Of a DNA stretch of 10,249 nucleotides, positions 1 through 5,339 are shown in pieces (within the stretch, counting starts at the first letter, position 1; every line of letters begins with the position of its first letter). The notes beneath the pieces are model-generated. The model was given only the letters and a program-made list of their open reading frames with translations, made no database searches and had not been told where the DNA came from. This DNA comes from Chloroflexota bacterium (lineage in GTDB: Bacteria > Chloroflexota > Dehalococcoidia > UBA2247 > RBG-13-53-26), in NCBI GenBank assembly GCA_003650185.1, contig QMOF01000062.1:1-10249 (forward strand). Reading direction: 5' to 3'. Both the position numbers and the translations under genes were made by a program.

Positions 1-256
1 CAGTGCCCACACACTAGCCCCGGCCCTCCCTCGCAGACGCCCGCCACGGCAAGCCTACCGCGGCCAACACAGTCAGCGGGCACCACGGCTTACGTGTTGG
101 AGCCGAGATGCCCCCTGCGCGATACCGGCATTCGTACCATTTGAACGCCAAACACAGCTAACCCAAGCCTTACAATCGATTCCCCGACGAGCGCGACAAC
201 CGCGCCAACCAGGAAGGTACTCGCGTCCGCGCAATAATGGCTCGCTCGGATCGAGA
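1..256. other. Left-edge stretch with no supported gene
   Basis: I see no tRNA-like cloverleaf, no convincing coding sequence and no repeat here. Two frames stay open for most of the stretch, one on the plus strand and one on the minus strand. Both translate to Arg/Pro/Gly/Cys-rich sequence typical of GC-rich non-coding DNA, without any family resemblance. It lies downstream of the minus-strand gene that ends at 257, so it may hold that transcript's 3' end, but no clear terminator hairpin was found. Confidence 0.5.
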
Positions 257-544
257 TCAATGCTCTGACCAGTACTGATACACCCTCTCCACTTCCTGGG
301 CCCAGAAAGCGCGCCTTTGGGCATCAGTGCACATGCTCACCCCACGCAGCCTTTGCGCCTCCCTGAAGTACCCCCCACCCGGTATCCCCCTGTCCTTCCG
401 GACTACCACCGAGCCCAGCATGGGACGGCCCTCGCGGACTTCGCCCTCGCAGAGCTTCGCCAACATGCGACCCATCTCTCGCCGCCCATGCCCCGAACTC
501 AGGTTCAGCCCGGCCACCGAAGCCAACTCGCCATAGTGGACCAA
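257..544 (-). CDS. Small conserved protein of unknown function; 5' end uncertain, possibly frameshifted
   Basis: The longest in-frame product with a usable start (TTG at 544) has 95 residues. It resembles small bacterial proteins I recall only as conserved hypotheticals. The recognisable core is HYGELASVAGL near the N-terminus, then EGRPMLGSVVVRKD, GIPGGGYFREA and a C-terminal FWAQEVERVYQYW. The reading frame continues upstream of 544 without ATG or GTG, and the extra residues (ELQQAIYDTLKEAARTRR) look like genuine family sequence. A good start, ATG at 629 behind AAGGAAGG, lies one base out of frame; removing one G from the run at 614-617 joins it to this frame and gives about 123 residues. 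It follows the DUF72 gene by about 55 bases on the same strand and is probably co-transcribed. The function is unknown, and the true start is either the TTG or the shifted ATG. Confidence 0.6.
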   Translation of the reverse strand: MVHYGELASVAGLNLSSGHGRREMGRMLAKLCEGEVREGRPMLGSVVVRKDRGIPGGGYFREAQRLRGVSMCTDAQRRAFWAQEVERVYQYWSEH

Positions 545-629
545 CCTGCGGGTGCGTGCCGCTTCCTTTAGAGTGTCATAGATGGCCTGCTGTAATTCAC
601 TGTCCGTGGTATTCCCCTCTCCCAGGCAT
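545..629 (-). other. Out-of-frame 5' part of the small conserved gene
   Basis: Minus-strand reading from ATG at 629 gives MPGRGEYHGQ and then a stop at 597-599. In the neighbouring frame the same bases encode NTTDSELQQAIYDTLKEAAR and run straight into the gene ending at 257. AAGGAAGG (about 632-639) just upstream of the ATG looks like a ribosome binding site. Together these suggest that the ancestral start was the ATG and that one extra G in the four-base run 614-617 shifts the frame. A sequencing or assembly error is equally possible. Confidence 0.45.
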
Positions 630-683
630 GGCCTTCCTTGTCAGTGTAGCAGCCCACCGCCTGCCCAACCCGGCAAGAGCAAC

Positions 684-1421
684 CTAGCCCTTCTCAACAA
701 GAGCGCCCAATTCTCCTGCTAGCGTCCTGGCGTTCCTTACAGCATAGGCACACGAATCATTGTTGAAATACACGTACACTGCATCCAGCTTCTGGCCCAG
801 CCGAGCGATAACCTTGGCCCACCGTTTGAGCTGCGCATCGGAGTAGCAACTCTCATAGAGAGCCTCGCTGCCGTGGAAACGGACATAGGCGAAGTCCGCC
901 GTGGCTACCACCGGAGTGACCAGACCCGGCATATCGTAGATACAGAAGCCAGCATTGTGCATCCTGAGGAGATCGAAGACACCCTCATCAAACCAGGACT
1001 CATGGCGAAATTCAAAGACGTGCTTCAGTCCCATGGGTAGCACGTCCAGGAAGCGCTCAAGCACGGCATCGTTTCGACGCATGTTGGGAGGCAACTGGTA
1101 GAGCAACGGCCCAAGCTTCTCGTTCAGGATTTGCGCCCGCATAAGGAAATTCTCAATCGGCTCTTCCGCGTCCTTCAGCCTCTTTACGTGGGTAATGTAG
1201 CGGCTCACCTTGACAGCGTAAACGAAGCCCGGCGCCGTGCGCTCCCGCCAGCCCTTGAATGCCCTATCCGACGGGAGGTGATAGAAACTATTATTCAACT
1301 CAACTGTAGCGAAATGCTGGCTGTAGTACTCGAGCCATCTCGACTGGGCCAGCTTCTCTGGATAGAACAGGCCCCGCCAGTGACCGTACACCCAACCAGA
1401 CGTACCTATGTACACCTTCAT
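684..1421 (-). CDS. DUF72 (YecE-like) family protein
   Basis: The product has 245 residues, the usual length for the DUF72 family, which folds as a TIM-like barrel and has no firmly established biochemical role. Family hallmarks are in order: YIGTSGWVYGHW at 4-15, ELNNSFYHLP at 41-50, KVSRYITHVKRL at 71-82, LGPLLYQLPP at 103-112, EFRHESWF at 137-144, YVRFHG at 179-184 and VYVYFNND near 215-222. The frame is open to 1514, but the upstream 31 residues are not family-like and homologous proteins begin near (M)xxYIGTSGW, so ATG at 1421 is chosen. A GGTGGG ribosome-binding-like stretch sits about 10 bases upstream, inside the loop of a 7-bp hairpin (1426-1447). It is transcribed divergently from nadE. 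DUF72 genes in other genomes have variable neighbours, so context does not clarify the function. Confidence 0.9.
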   Translation of the reverse strand: MKVYIGTSGWVYGHWRGLFYPEKLAQSRWLEYYSQHFATVELNNSFYHLPSDRAFKGWRERTAPGFVYAVKVSRYITHVKRLKDAEEPIENFLMRAQILNEKLGPLLYQLPPNMRRNDAVLERFLDVLPMGLKHVFEFRHESWFDEGVFDLLRMHNAGFCIYDMPGLVTPVVATADFAYVRFHGSEALYESCYSDAQLKRWAKVIARLGQKLDAVYVYFNNDSCAYAVRNARTLAGELGALVEKG

Positions 1422-1425
1422 GCTG

Positions 1426-1447
1426 AGATGCCACCCACCAGGCATCT
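1426..1447 (-). promoter_or_regulatory. Hairpin in the DUF72 leader with the ribosome binding site in its loop
   Basis: AGATGCC (1426-1432) and GGCATCT (1441-1447) are perfect 7-bp inverted arms around an 8-base loop. In the minus-strand mRNA the loop reads TGGTGGGT, which contains the only Shine-Dalgarno-like GGTGGG ahead of the DUF72 start. The hairpin ends four bases before that ATG. Translational control is inference. Confidence 0.4.
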
Positions 1448-1470
1448 GAAACGCAGGCCGCGACCTTCCC

Positions 1471-1499
1471 AGACTAGCACAGGTGCCGCCCAAAGTCAC
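1471..1499 (-). promoter_or_regulatory. Candidate sigma-70-type promoter for the DUF72 gene
   Basis: On the minus strand, GTGACT (1494-1499) could be a -35 box and TAGTCT (1471-1476) a -10 box, with a 17-base spacer and a TGC extension just upstream of the -10. The matches are modest (four and three of six). Transcription would start near 1464 and leave a leader of about 40 bases containing the hairpin at 1426-1447. It is nearly back to back with the nadE promoter. Confidence 0.35.
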
Positions 1500-1504
1500 C
1501 CTCT

Positions 1505-1533
1505 TTGACGGCATGAACCGGGGTGACTATACT
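1505..1533 (+). promoter_or_regulatory. nadE promoter, TTGACG-17-TATACT
   Basis: The -35 box is TTGACG (1505-1510), the spacer is 17 bases and the -10 box is TATACT (1528-1533), close to the sigma-70 consensus. The predicted transcription start is near 1540, leaving only about nine bases before the nadE ATG at 1549, with no AGGAGG-like site. This placement excludes the upstream in-frame ATGs at 1483 and 1513 as starts for this transcript. Confidence 0.75.
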
Positions 1534-1548
1534 AGGGCCGGGCGAAAC

Positions 1549-2292
1549 ATGAGCCAAGCCAACAGGGCTCCCCAGCAGATAGTAGACGGGCTGGTGTCCT
1601 GGATCAGAGAGCAGATAGCCGGCGCAGGAGCCGGCGGTGCGGTGATCGGGGTGAGTGGCGGACTGGACTCCTCAGTTGCGGCCGTATTATGTAAGCTTGC
1701 TCTGCCGGACAACACCCTCGGCCTCATCCTTCCCTGCCATAGCAGTCAGACAGATATAGACCACGCCCATGCGGTGGTGCGCAGGTTTGACATACAGGCG
1801 CGCCTGATCCCGCTCGACACCGTTTACGATGCCATGATTCGCCTCCTTCCCGACGATGGATTGGACCCGGCAACCAGGCGCAACGCAGAGGCCAACCTCA
1901 AGCCGAGACTGAGAATGACAACCCTGTATTACTTCGCCAGTCGCCTTCGTTACCTAGTGGTGGGCGCTGGTAACAAGTGCGAGCTGAGCATCGGCTACTT
2001 CACCAAGTACGGTGATGGCGGGGTTGACCTCCTACCCCTGGGCAACCTGGTCAAGACGGAGGTGCGTTCACTAGCCCACTACCTGGGTATTCCCCACGAA
2101 ATCATTGACAAGCCACCGTCAGCGGGGCTCTGGGAAGGGCAGACAGACGAGGAAGAGATAGGGCTAACCTATCAGGAGCTGGACCTCTACTTCACGGCTG
2201 GGCAGGTCGATGCCAATGTGGCCCGCAAGATCGAGGAGAAGGTTGCGGCCAACGCCCACAAACGGGCCTTGCCTCCCACACCACCACGTTAG
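1549..2292 (+). CDS. nadE: Ammonia-dependent NAD+ synthetase
   Basis: NadE adenylates nicotinic acid adenine dinucleotide and amidates it with ammonia, the last step of NAD+ synthesis in the cytosol. The 247-residue product holds only the synthetase domain; there is no N-terminal glutaminase (nitrilase-like) domain, so it should use free NH3 or a separate donor. The N-type ATP pyrophosphatase P-loop SGGLDSS is at 36-42. RNAEANLKPRLRM (111-123) and GAGNKCELSIGYFTKYGDGG (139-158) are substrate-binding signatures, followed by LLPLGNLVKTEVR and KPPSAGLWEGQTDEEEIG near 188-205. ATG at 1549 is chosen because the promoter at 1505-1533 lies across the two upstream ATGs and family proteins start about here. 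It stands alone: recA follows after 116 bases with its own promoter. The start is almost leaderless. Confidence 0.95.
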   Translation: MSQANRAPQQIVDGLVSWIREQIAGAGAGGAVIGVSGGLDSSVAAVLCKLALPDNTLGLILPCHSSQTDIDHAHAVVRRFDIQARLIPLDTVYDAMIRLLPDDGLDPATRRNAEANLKPRLRMTTLYYFASRLRYLVVGAGNKCELSIGYFTKYGDGGVDLLPLGNLVKTEVRSLAHYLGIPHEIIDKPPSAGLWEGQTDEEEIGLTYQELDLYFTAGQVDANVARKIEEKVAANAHKRALPPTPPR

Positions 2293-2351
2293 ACCAAAGC
2301 GCTGAAAGCGACCAAGATTCTGGTCAGGTAGATGCGCAGGCAATTATGTCC

Positions 2352-2381
2352 GCTCCAATGGCATTGTACCCTGGTTGGAGC
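2352..2381. promoter_or_regulatory. Inverted repeat across the recA -35 box, possible operator
   Basis: GCTCCAA (2352-2358) and TTGGAGC (2375-2381) are perfect inverted arms separated by 16 bases. The dyad is centred on the recA -35 hexamer, and its right arm lies in the promoter spacer, so a bound dimer would block RNA polymerase. Arm centres are about 23 bp apart, roughly two helical turns. No classical GAAC-N4-GTTC or CTG-N10-CAG SOS box was recognised nearby. Its role as an SOS operator is inference. Confidence 0.4.
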
Positions 2382-2392
2382 TGTGCTATGAT
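2364..2392 (+). promoter_or_regulatory. recA promoter, TTGTAC-17-TATGAT with extended -10
   Basis: The -35 box is TTGTAC (2364-2369), the spacer is exactly 17 bases and the -10 box is TATGAT (2387-2392), preceded by TGC, an extended -10 element. Transcription is predicted to start near 2399, only about ten bases before the ATG at 2409. A GGAG (2399-2402) would lie at the extreme 5' end of such a transcript. Confidence 0.75.
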
Positions 2393-2408
2393 GTTGCCGG
2401 AGCGCGTC

Positions 2409-3440
2409 ATGGTCGAGAAAGAAAGGGCCCTAGATCTGGCTATTCAGCAGATCGAGAAGCAATTTGGAAAGGGTGCGGTGATGAAGTTGGGCGACGCACC
2501 GGCGCGGCTCACCGTGGACGTCATCCCAACTGGTTCCCTTTCGCTTGATATAGCCCTCGGAGTTGGTGGCATTCCACGCGGCAGAGTGACCGAGATCTTC
2601 GGACCGGAATCGGCTGGTAAGTCGACGCTCGCCTTTCACGTAATAGCTCAGGCGCAGAAGCGCGGAGGCATCGCTGCCTACATAGATGTGGAGCATACAT
2701 TCGATGCGTTGTACGCCGCGCATTGCGGAATCAAGGTCGAAGACCTCTACATGTCACAGCCCGACACCGCCGAACAAGCCCTCGAGATAACCGAGGCTCT
2801 GGTGAGAAGCGGGGCAGTCGACATCGTCGTCGTCGACACAGTCGCCGCTCTTGTCCCCAGGGCAGAGATCGAGGGGGACATGGGCGAGGCCCAGGTGGGC
2901 CTGCAAGCCCGGCTGATGTCACAAGCTCTGCGCAAGCTCACAGCGGCCATCAGCAAGTCGAATACGGCTGCAGTGTTCATCAATCAGTTGCGCGAAAAGG
3001 TCGGCGTCTTCTTTGGCAATCCTGAAGTCACCCCCGGCGGGAGAGCTCTGAAGTTCTACAGCTCGGTGAGGATCGACCTTAGACGGATAGAATCTGTCAA
3101 GACAGGCAGTGAGGTGGTTGGCAACCGCGTCCGGGCCAAGGTAGTAAAGAACAAGGTCGCTCCGCCATTTAGAACCGCCGAGTTTGACGTGTTGTTCGCC
3201 CAGGGCATAAGTCAGGAAGGTGAAATAATCGACCTGGGCACTGCTATGGGCCTGATAAGGAAGAACGGCGCCTTCTTCTCCTATGGTGAGGAGCGCCTAG
3301 GACAAGGGCGCGAGAACGCCAAGAACTACCTGAGAGAGCATCCCGAGTTGGCCCAAGAGATAGAAAGTCAGATCAGGTCAAAGGCTGCGCCCGCGGTCCC
3401 CAACCCCAAGAGCAGCGACGAGGATTGGCTACCCGAATGA
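2409..3440 (+). CDS. recA: RecA recombinase
   Basis: RecA forms ATP-dependent filaments on single-stranded DNA, drives strand exchange and acts as co-protease for LexA-type repressors. The 343-residue product covers the full family length. Walker A GPESAGKST is at 65-73, the catalytic Glu lies in IDVEH (about 92-96), and Walker B VDIVVVD is at 137-143. Loop 1 is around EGDMGEAQVG (155-164), and loop 2 begins at INQLREKVGVFFGNPEVTPG (191-210). A C-terminal winged domain ends in the acidic tail DEDWLPE. Loop 2 has Phe where many RecAs have Met (GVFFGNP for GVMFGNP), and the usual DP after EH is DA (EHTFDALY). ATG at 2409 gives the standard MVEKERALDLAIQQIEK start; two dozen upstream in-frame residues overlap the promoter and are excluded. 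The stop codon overlaps the recX start (ATGA), indicating coupled translation. Confidence 0.98.
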   Translation: MVEKERALDLAIQQIEKQFGKGAVMKLGDAPARLTVDVIPTGSLSLDIALGVGGIPRGRVTEIFGPESAGKSTLAFHVIAQAQKRGGIAAYIDVEHTFDALYAAHCGIKVEDLYMSQPDTAEQALEITEALVRSGAVDIVVVDTVAALVPRAEIEGDMGEAQVGLQARLMSQALRKLTAAISKSNTAAVFINQLREKVGVFFGNPEVTPGGRALKFYSSVRIDLRRIESVKTGSEVVGNRVRAKVVKNKVAPPFRTAEFDVLFAQGISQEGEIIDLGTAMGLIRKNGAFFSYGEERLGQGRENAKNYLREHPELAQEIESQIRSKAAPAVPNPKSSDEDWLPE

Positions 3441-3919
3441 GCAAGCAGCCCGATTCTGACCCCGAGTCCTGCCTGGACACCGCCTTCCGCTATCTCAGCT
3501 ATCGCCCCAGAAGTGAGTTCGAGCTATACTCAAGACTGACAAGGCGGGGTTTCAGCCCGCACACAGTGAGGGCAACGCTTGAGAAGCTGAGAGAGCAGGG
3601 TCTGGTGGATGATCCCTCTTTCGCTCGATTCTGGAGCTCCAACCGGCAGGCGTTCCGCCCGCGCAGCCGAGCCATGTTGCGCAGCGAGCTCAGGCGCAAA
3701 GGAGTCTCCGCCAACATCATAGCCGAGGTCGTCCAGGAAGTAGACGAGGCGGCAAGCGCCCGCAGAGCGGGTCGCGGCAAAGCACAGCGATTGACCACCC
3801 TCGACTACCATGCCTTCCGTCGCAAGCTGGGCACCTTCCTGAGGCAAAGAGGATTCAGCTACGAGGTAGCTCAGCAAACCATCGACGACCTGTGGCAGGA
3901 AAGAGACAGAGATGCCTAA
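3437..3919 (+). CDS. recX: RecX, modulator of RecA
   Basis: RecX binds within the groove of the RecA filament and limits its growth or ATPase activity. The product has 160 residues, normal for the family. The repeated three-helix modules are visible: AFRYLSYRPRSEFELYSRLT (16-35, the conserved ALxxLxxRxRS-ExELxxxL pattern), LEKLREQGLVDDPSFARFW (48-66) and RSRAMLRSELRRKGV (76-90). A third module is around FRRKLGTFLRQRGFSYEVAQ (127-146). ATG at 3437 overlaps the recA stop as ATGA and is preferred over the in-frame TTG at 3425. The gene overlaps the next small gene by eight bases, so all three are probably one transcript from the recA promoter. Confidence 0.93.
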   Translation: MSKQPDSDPESCLDTAFRYLSYRPRSEFELYSRLTRRGFSPHTVRATLEKLREQGLVDDPSFARFWSSNRQAFRPRSRAMLRSELRRKGVSANIIAEVVQEVDEAASARRAGRGKAQRLTTLDYHAFRRKLGTFLRQRGFSYEVAQQTIDDLWQERDRDA

Positions 3920-4193
3920 GCCTTCCCAACACGCCCAGTCAAAGAGCACACTGCCCCGGAAAAAGAGAAGAAGCAGGCACAGCCGCCGCTATGCGCGTCC
4001 TCAGGCACCCGCCACAACAAGGCAGGCGGCGCCTGTCACTCCGAGCGCTACCGCTCCATCTGCACCTGCACGCACCCCTCCCTTGCCGCAAACGACTCTA
4101 CCCTATGGCCAGGTGATCAGGGACTTGAGAAGGAGCGCCATTATAGCCGGAGCACTACTCATTCTGCTGGTGGTCCTGTCCATCGTGCTCTAG
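3912..4193 (+). CDS. Small basic, proline-rich tail-anchored membrane protein
   Basis: The 93-residue product has three zones. The N-terminus (about 12-30) is strongly basic (PRKKRRSRHSRR). A low-complexity Ala/Pro/Thr linker spans 31-62. A single hydrophobic helix at about 76-93 (AIIAGALLILLVVLSIVL) ends exactly at the C-terminus, preceded by YGQVIRDLRRS. This is a tail-anchored, N-in topology with a nucleic-acid-like or ribosome-like basic tail. It starts eight bases inside recX, with AGGAAAGAG (3897-3905) as ribosome binding site, so it is translationally coupled. I do not recognise a named family. From memory, short proteins with a similar conserved 'Y..V.RDLRR' plus terminal helix occur in Chloroflexota, where they are annotated hypothetical. 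Function unknown; context suggests only co-expression with recombination genes. Confidence 0.75.
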   Translation: MPKPSQHAQSKSTLPRKKRRSRHSRRYARPQAPATTRQAAPVTPSATAPSAPARTPPLPQTTLPYGQVIRDLRRSAIIAGALLILLVVLSIVL

Positions 4194-4200
4194 CTAGAGC
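4187..4200. repeat. 14-bp perfect palindrome at the end of the recA operon
   Basis: GCTCTAGCTAGAGC is a perfect palindrome covering the stop codon of the tail-anchored gene. No T-run follows it, so it is a poor intrinsic terminator by itself; it could be a protein site or chance. Confidence 0.35.
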
Positions 4201-4220
4201 AAACCGCTTCCGGCACTGGG

Positions 4221-4250
4221 CGCCGCCAGCTACATCAGGCACGGGCGGCG
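4221..4250 (+). terminator. GC-rich stem-loop downstream of the recA-recX operon
   Basis: CGCCGCC (4221-4227) pairs perfectly with GGCGGCG (4244-4250) around a 16-base loop. It lies 28 bases after the last gene of the recA operon and well before the hydrogenase promoter, the position expected for an operon end. There is no downstream U-tract, so it may be a pause site, a 3' end stabiliser or a non-canonical terminator. Confidence 0.35.
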
Positions 4251-4353
4251 ATCCAGCCGTTGGGCGGCTCCCCAAAACCTCTTCCCTCCAGCTTGGTTCA
4301 ACCGTCTTTCGCCCTCTCATTTCCTGCTTGCCAGATAGCGCCACCCACCAGGA

Positions 4354-4369
4354 GCCTCAGGCCAGAGGC
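4354..4369. promoter_or_regulatory. Imperfect palindrome upstream of the hydrogenase promoter
   Basis: GCCTCAGGCCAGAGGC is a 16-bp dyad with a GGCC core and symmetric A/A mismatches at positions 6 and 11. It ends about 20 bases before the putative -35 box, a fitting place for an activator or repressor. No regulator family can be named from the sequence. Confidence 0.3.
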
Positions 4370-4389
4370 GGCACAAACAGGTGAGCCAT

Positions 4390-4419
4390 TTGTATCTAGG
4401 CCCTCATGTACGGTAGAAT
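4390..4419 (+). promoter_or_regulatory. Promoter of the hydrogenase-MetVF operon
   Basis: TTGTAT (4390-4395), an 18-base spacer and TAGAAT (4414-4419) form a sigma-70-like promoter. Transcription is predicted to start near 4426, immediately ahead of a strong Shine-Dalgarno AAAGGAGGT (4427-4435). The leader would be about 12 bases long and consist almost only of the ribosome binding site. Confidence 0.6.
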
Positions 4420-4437
4420 ATTTACGAAAGGAGGTAC

Positions 4438-5322
4438 ATGGCCAGTTCAAGCATAGCAGAGATTCCCGTGATTTGGTTTCAGGCAAGCACCTGCACTGGC
4501 TGTTCCGTGTCTGTCCTCAATTCAGCCAGTCCCACCATCAAGAACCTCTTGATCGACGAGGTCATCCCCGGTAAGCACATTAACCTCAGGTACCATGCCA
4601 CCGTTATGGCCGGGCAAGGCGAGGCTGTGTTCGCAGAATTGGATCGCACCTCCGACACCAGGAAAGGTGCCTACCTGCTGGTAGTGGAGGGAGCCATACC
4701 GATGGCAGAGAACGGTGTCTACGGCTGTGCCGGGGAAAAGGATGGACAGCCGATCCCACTGGCAACCACCGCTGAGCGCCTGTCCAGGAATGCTATGGCT
4801 GTCATCGCTCTGGGCACGTGTGCCGCCTTCGGTGGCATCGCGGCCGGCGCGCCCAACCCCAGCGGGTGCGTAGGTGTAGACCGATTGCTTCATCAACGCG
4901 GTATTGACGTTCCACTCATAAACGTTCCTGGCTGCCCACCTCACCCCGACTGGTTTGTGGGCACTGTGGCCAGCATTCTTCTTAGCGGCCTGCCCAAGTC
5001 TGACGAGCTGGACGAGCACAAGAGGCCGAAGGCATACTACGGCAAGCTGATTCACGAGAACTGCCCACGCCGTGCCTACTTCGAGGAAGGCAAGTTCGCC
5101 AAGAAGTTCGGTGACCCAGGCTGTCTCAATGAGCTGGGCTGCAAGGGGCCGGTTACCTACGCTGACTGCCCCCTCAGGCTGTGGAACAATGGCACGAGTT
5201 GGTGCATCGCCTCCGGCGGCTCATGTATAGGCTGCGTAGAACCGGGCTTCCCAGACCTGCTAGCGCCTTTCTATCAGAAGCTAACCGATGAAGCTCTGCC
5301 AGCTATCGGCAAGGGACAGTAA
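4438..5322 (+). CDS. [NiFe]-hydrogenase small subunit, cytosolic (no Tat signal)
   Basis: This subunit carries the FeS relay that takes electrons from the NiFe site in the large subunit. It has 294 residues. Proximal-cluster Cys are at 19 and 22 (CTGC), 128 (GTCAAFGG) and 166 (PGCPPHP). Distal ligands are His206 and Cys209 (HENC), Cys229 and Cys235. Medial ligands are Cys244 (ADCPLRLW), Cys263 and Cys266 (CIGC). A further Cys256 (SWC) sits where [3Fe-4S] enzymes have Pro, so the medial cluster is probably [4Fe-4S]. Gly, not Cys, follows C19-T at the position altered in O2-tolerant enzymes. The sequence resembles group 1 small subunits (EGAIPMAENGVYG), yet it starts MASSSIAEIP just ahead of the first cluster, with no twin-arginine signal and no C-terminal membrane helix. 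Start support is AAAGGAGGT three bases upstream. The large subunit follows after 17 bases. Confidence 0.95.
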   Translation: MASSSIAEIPVIWFQASTCTGCSVSVLNSASPTIKNLLIDEVIPGKHINLRYHATVMAGQGEAVFAELDRTSDTRKGAYLLVVEGAIPMAENGVYGCAGEKDGQPIPLATTAERLSRNAMAVIALGTCAAFGGIAAGAPNPSGCVGVDRLLHQRGIDVPLINVPGCPPHPDWFVGTVASILLSGLPKSDELDEHKRPKAYYGKLIHENCPRRAYFEEGKFAKKFGDPGCLNELGCKGPVTYADCPLRLWNNGTSWCIASGGSCIGCVEPGFPDLLAPFYQKLTDEALPAIGKGQ

Positions 5323-5339
5323 GACGGAGGTTATGACAG

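Noticed and set aside
73..324. 83-residue minus-strand open frame
   Set aside because: It is rich in Arg, Gly, Trp and Cys, has no family resemblance, and overlaps the end of the better supported gene ending at 257 in another frame.
500..544. HYGELASVAGL in the small minus-strand protein looks like the YGE(I/L)A segment of O6-alkylguanine alkyltransferases and ATL proteins
   Set aside because: The following PCHRV/PWHRV active-site region is absent and the rest of the protein differs, so it is not called a DNA alkyltransferase.
2300..2325. Small inverted repeats after nadE (CGCT-gaa-AGCG and GACCA-6-TGGTC)
   Set aside because: Stems of four and five pairs without a T-run are too weak to call a terminator or an operator.
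2723..3025. Arg/His/Ser-rich 100-residue plus-strand frame inside recA
   Set aside because: It is a +1 shadow of the strongly conserved recA frame, and its composition follows from GC-rich recA codons.
4200..4437. Possible riboswitch or tRNA upstream of the hydrogenase operon
   Set aside because: No conserved cobalamin, THF, NiCo or SAM riboswitch core and no T-loop consensus were found; the predicted transcription start near 4426 would also leave this region untranscribed for the operon.
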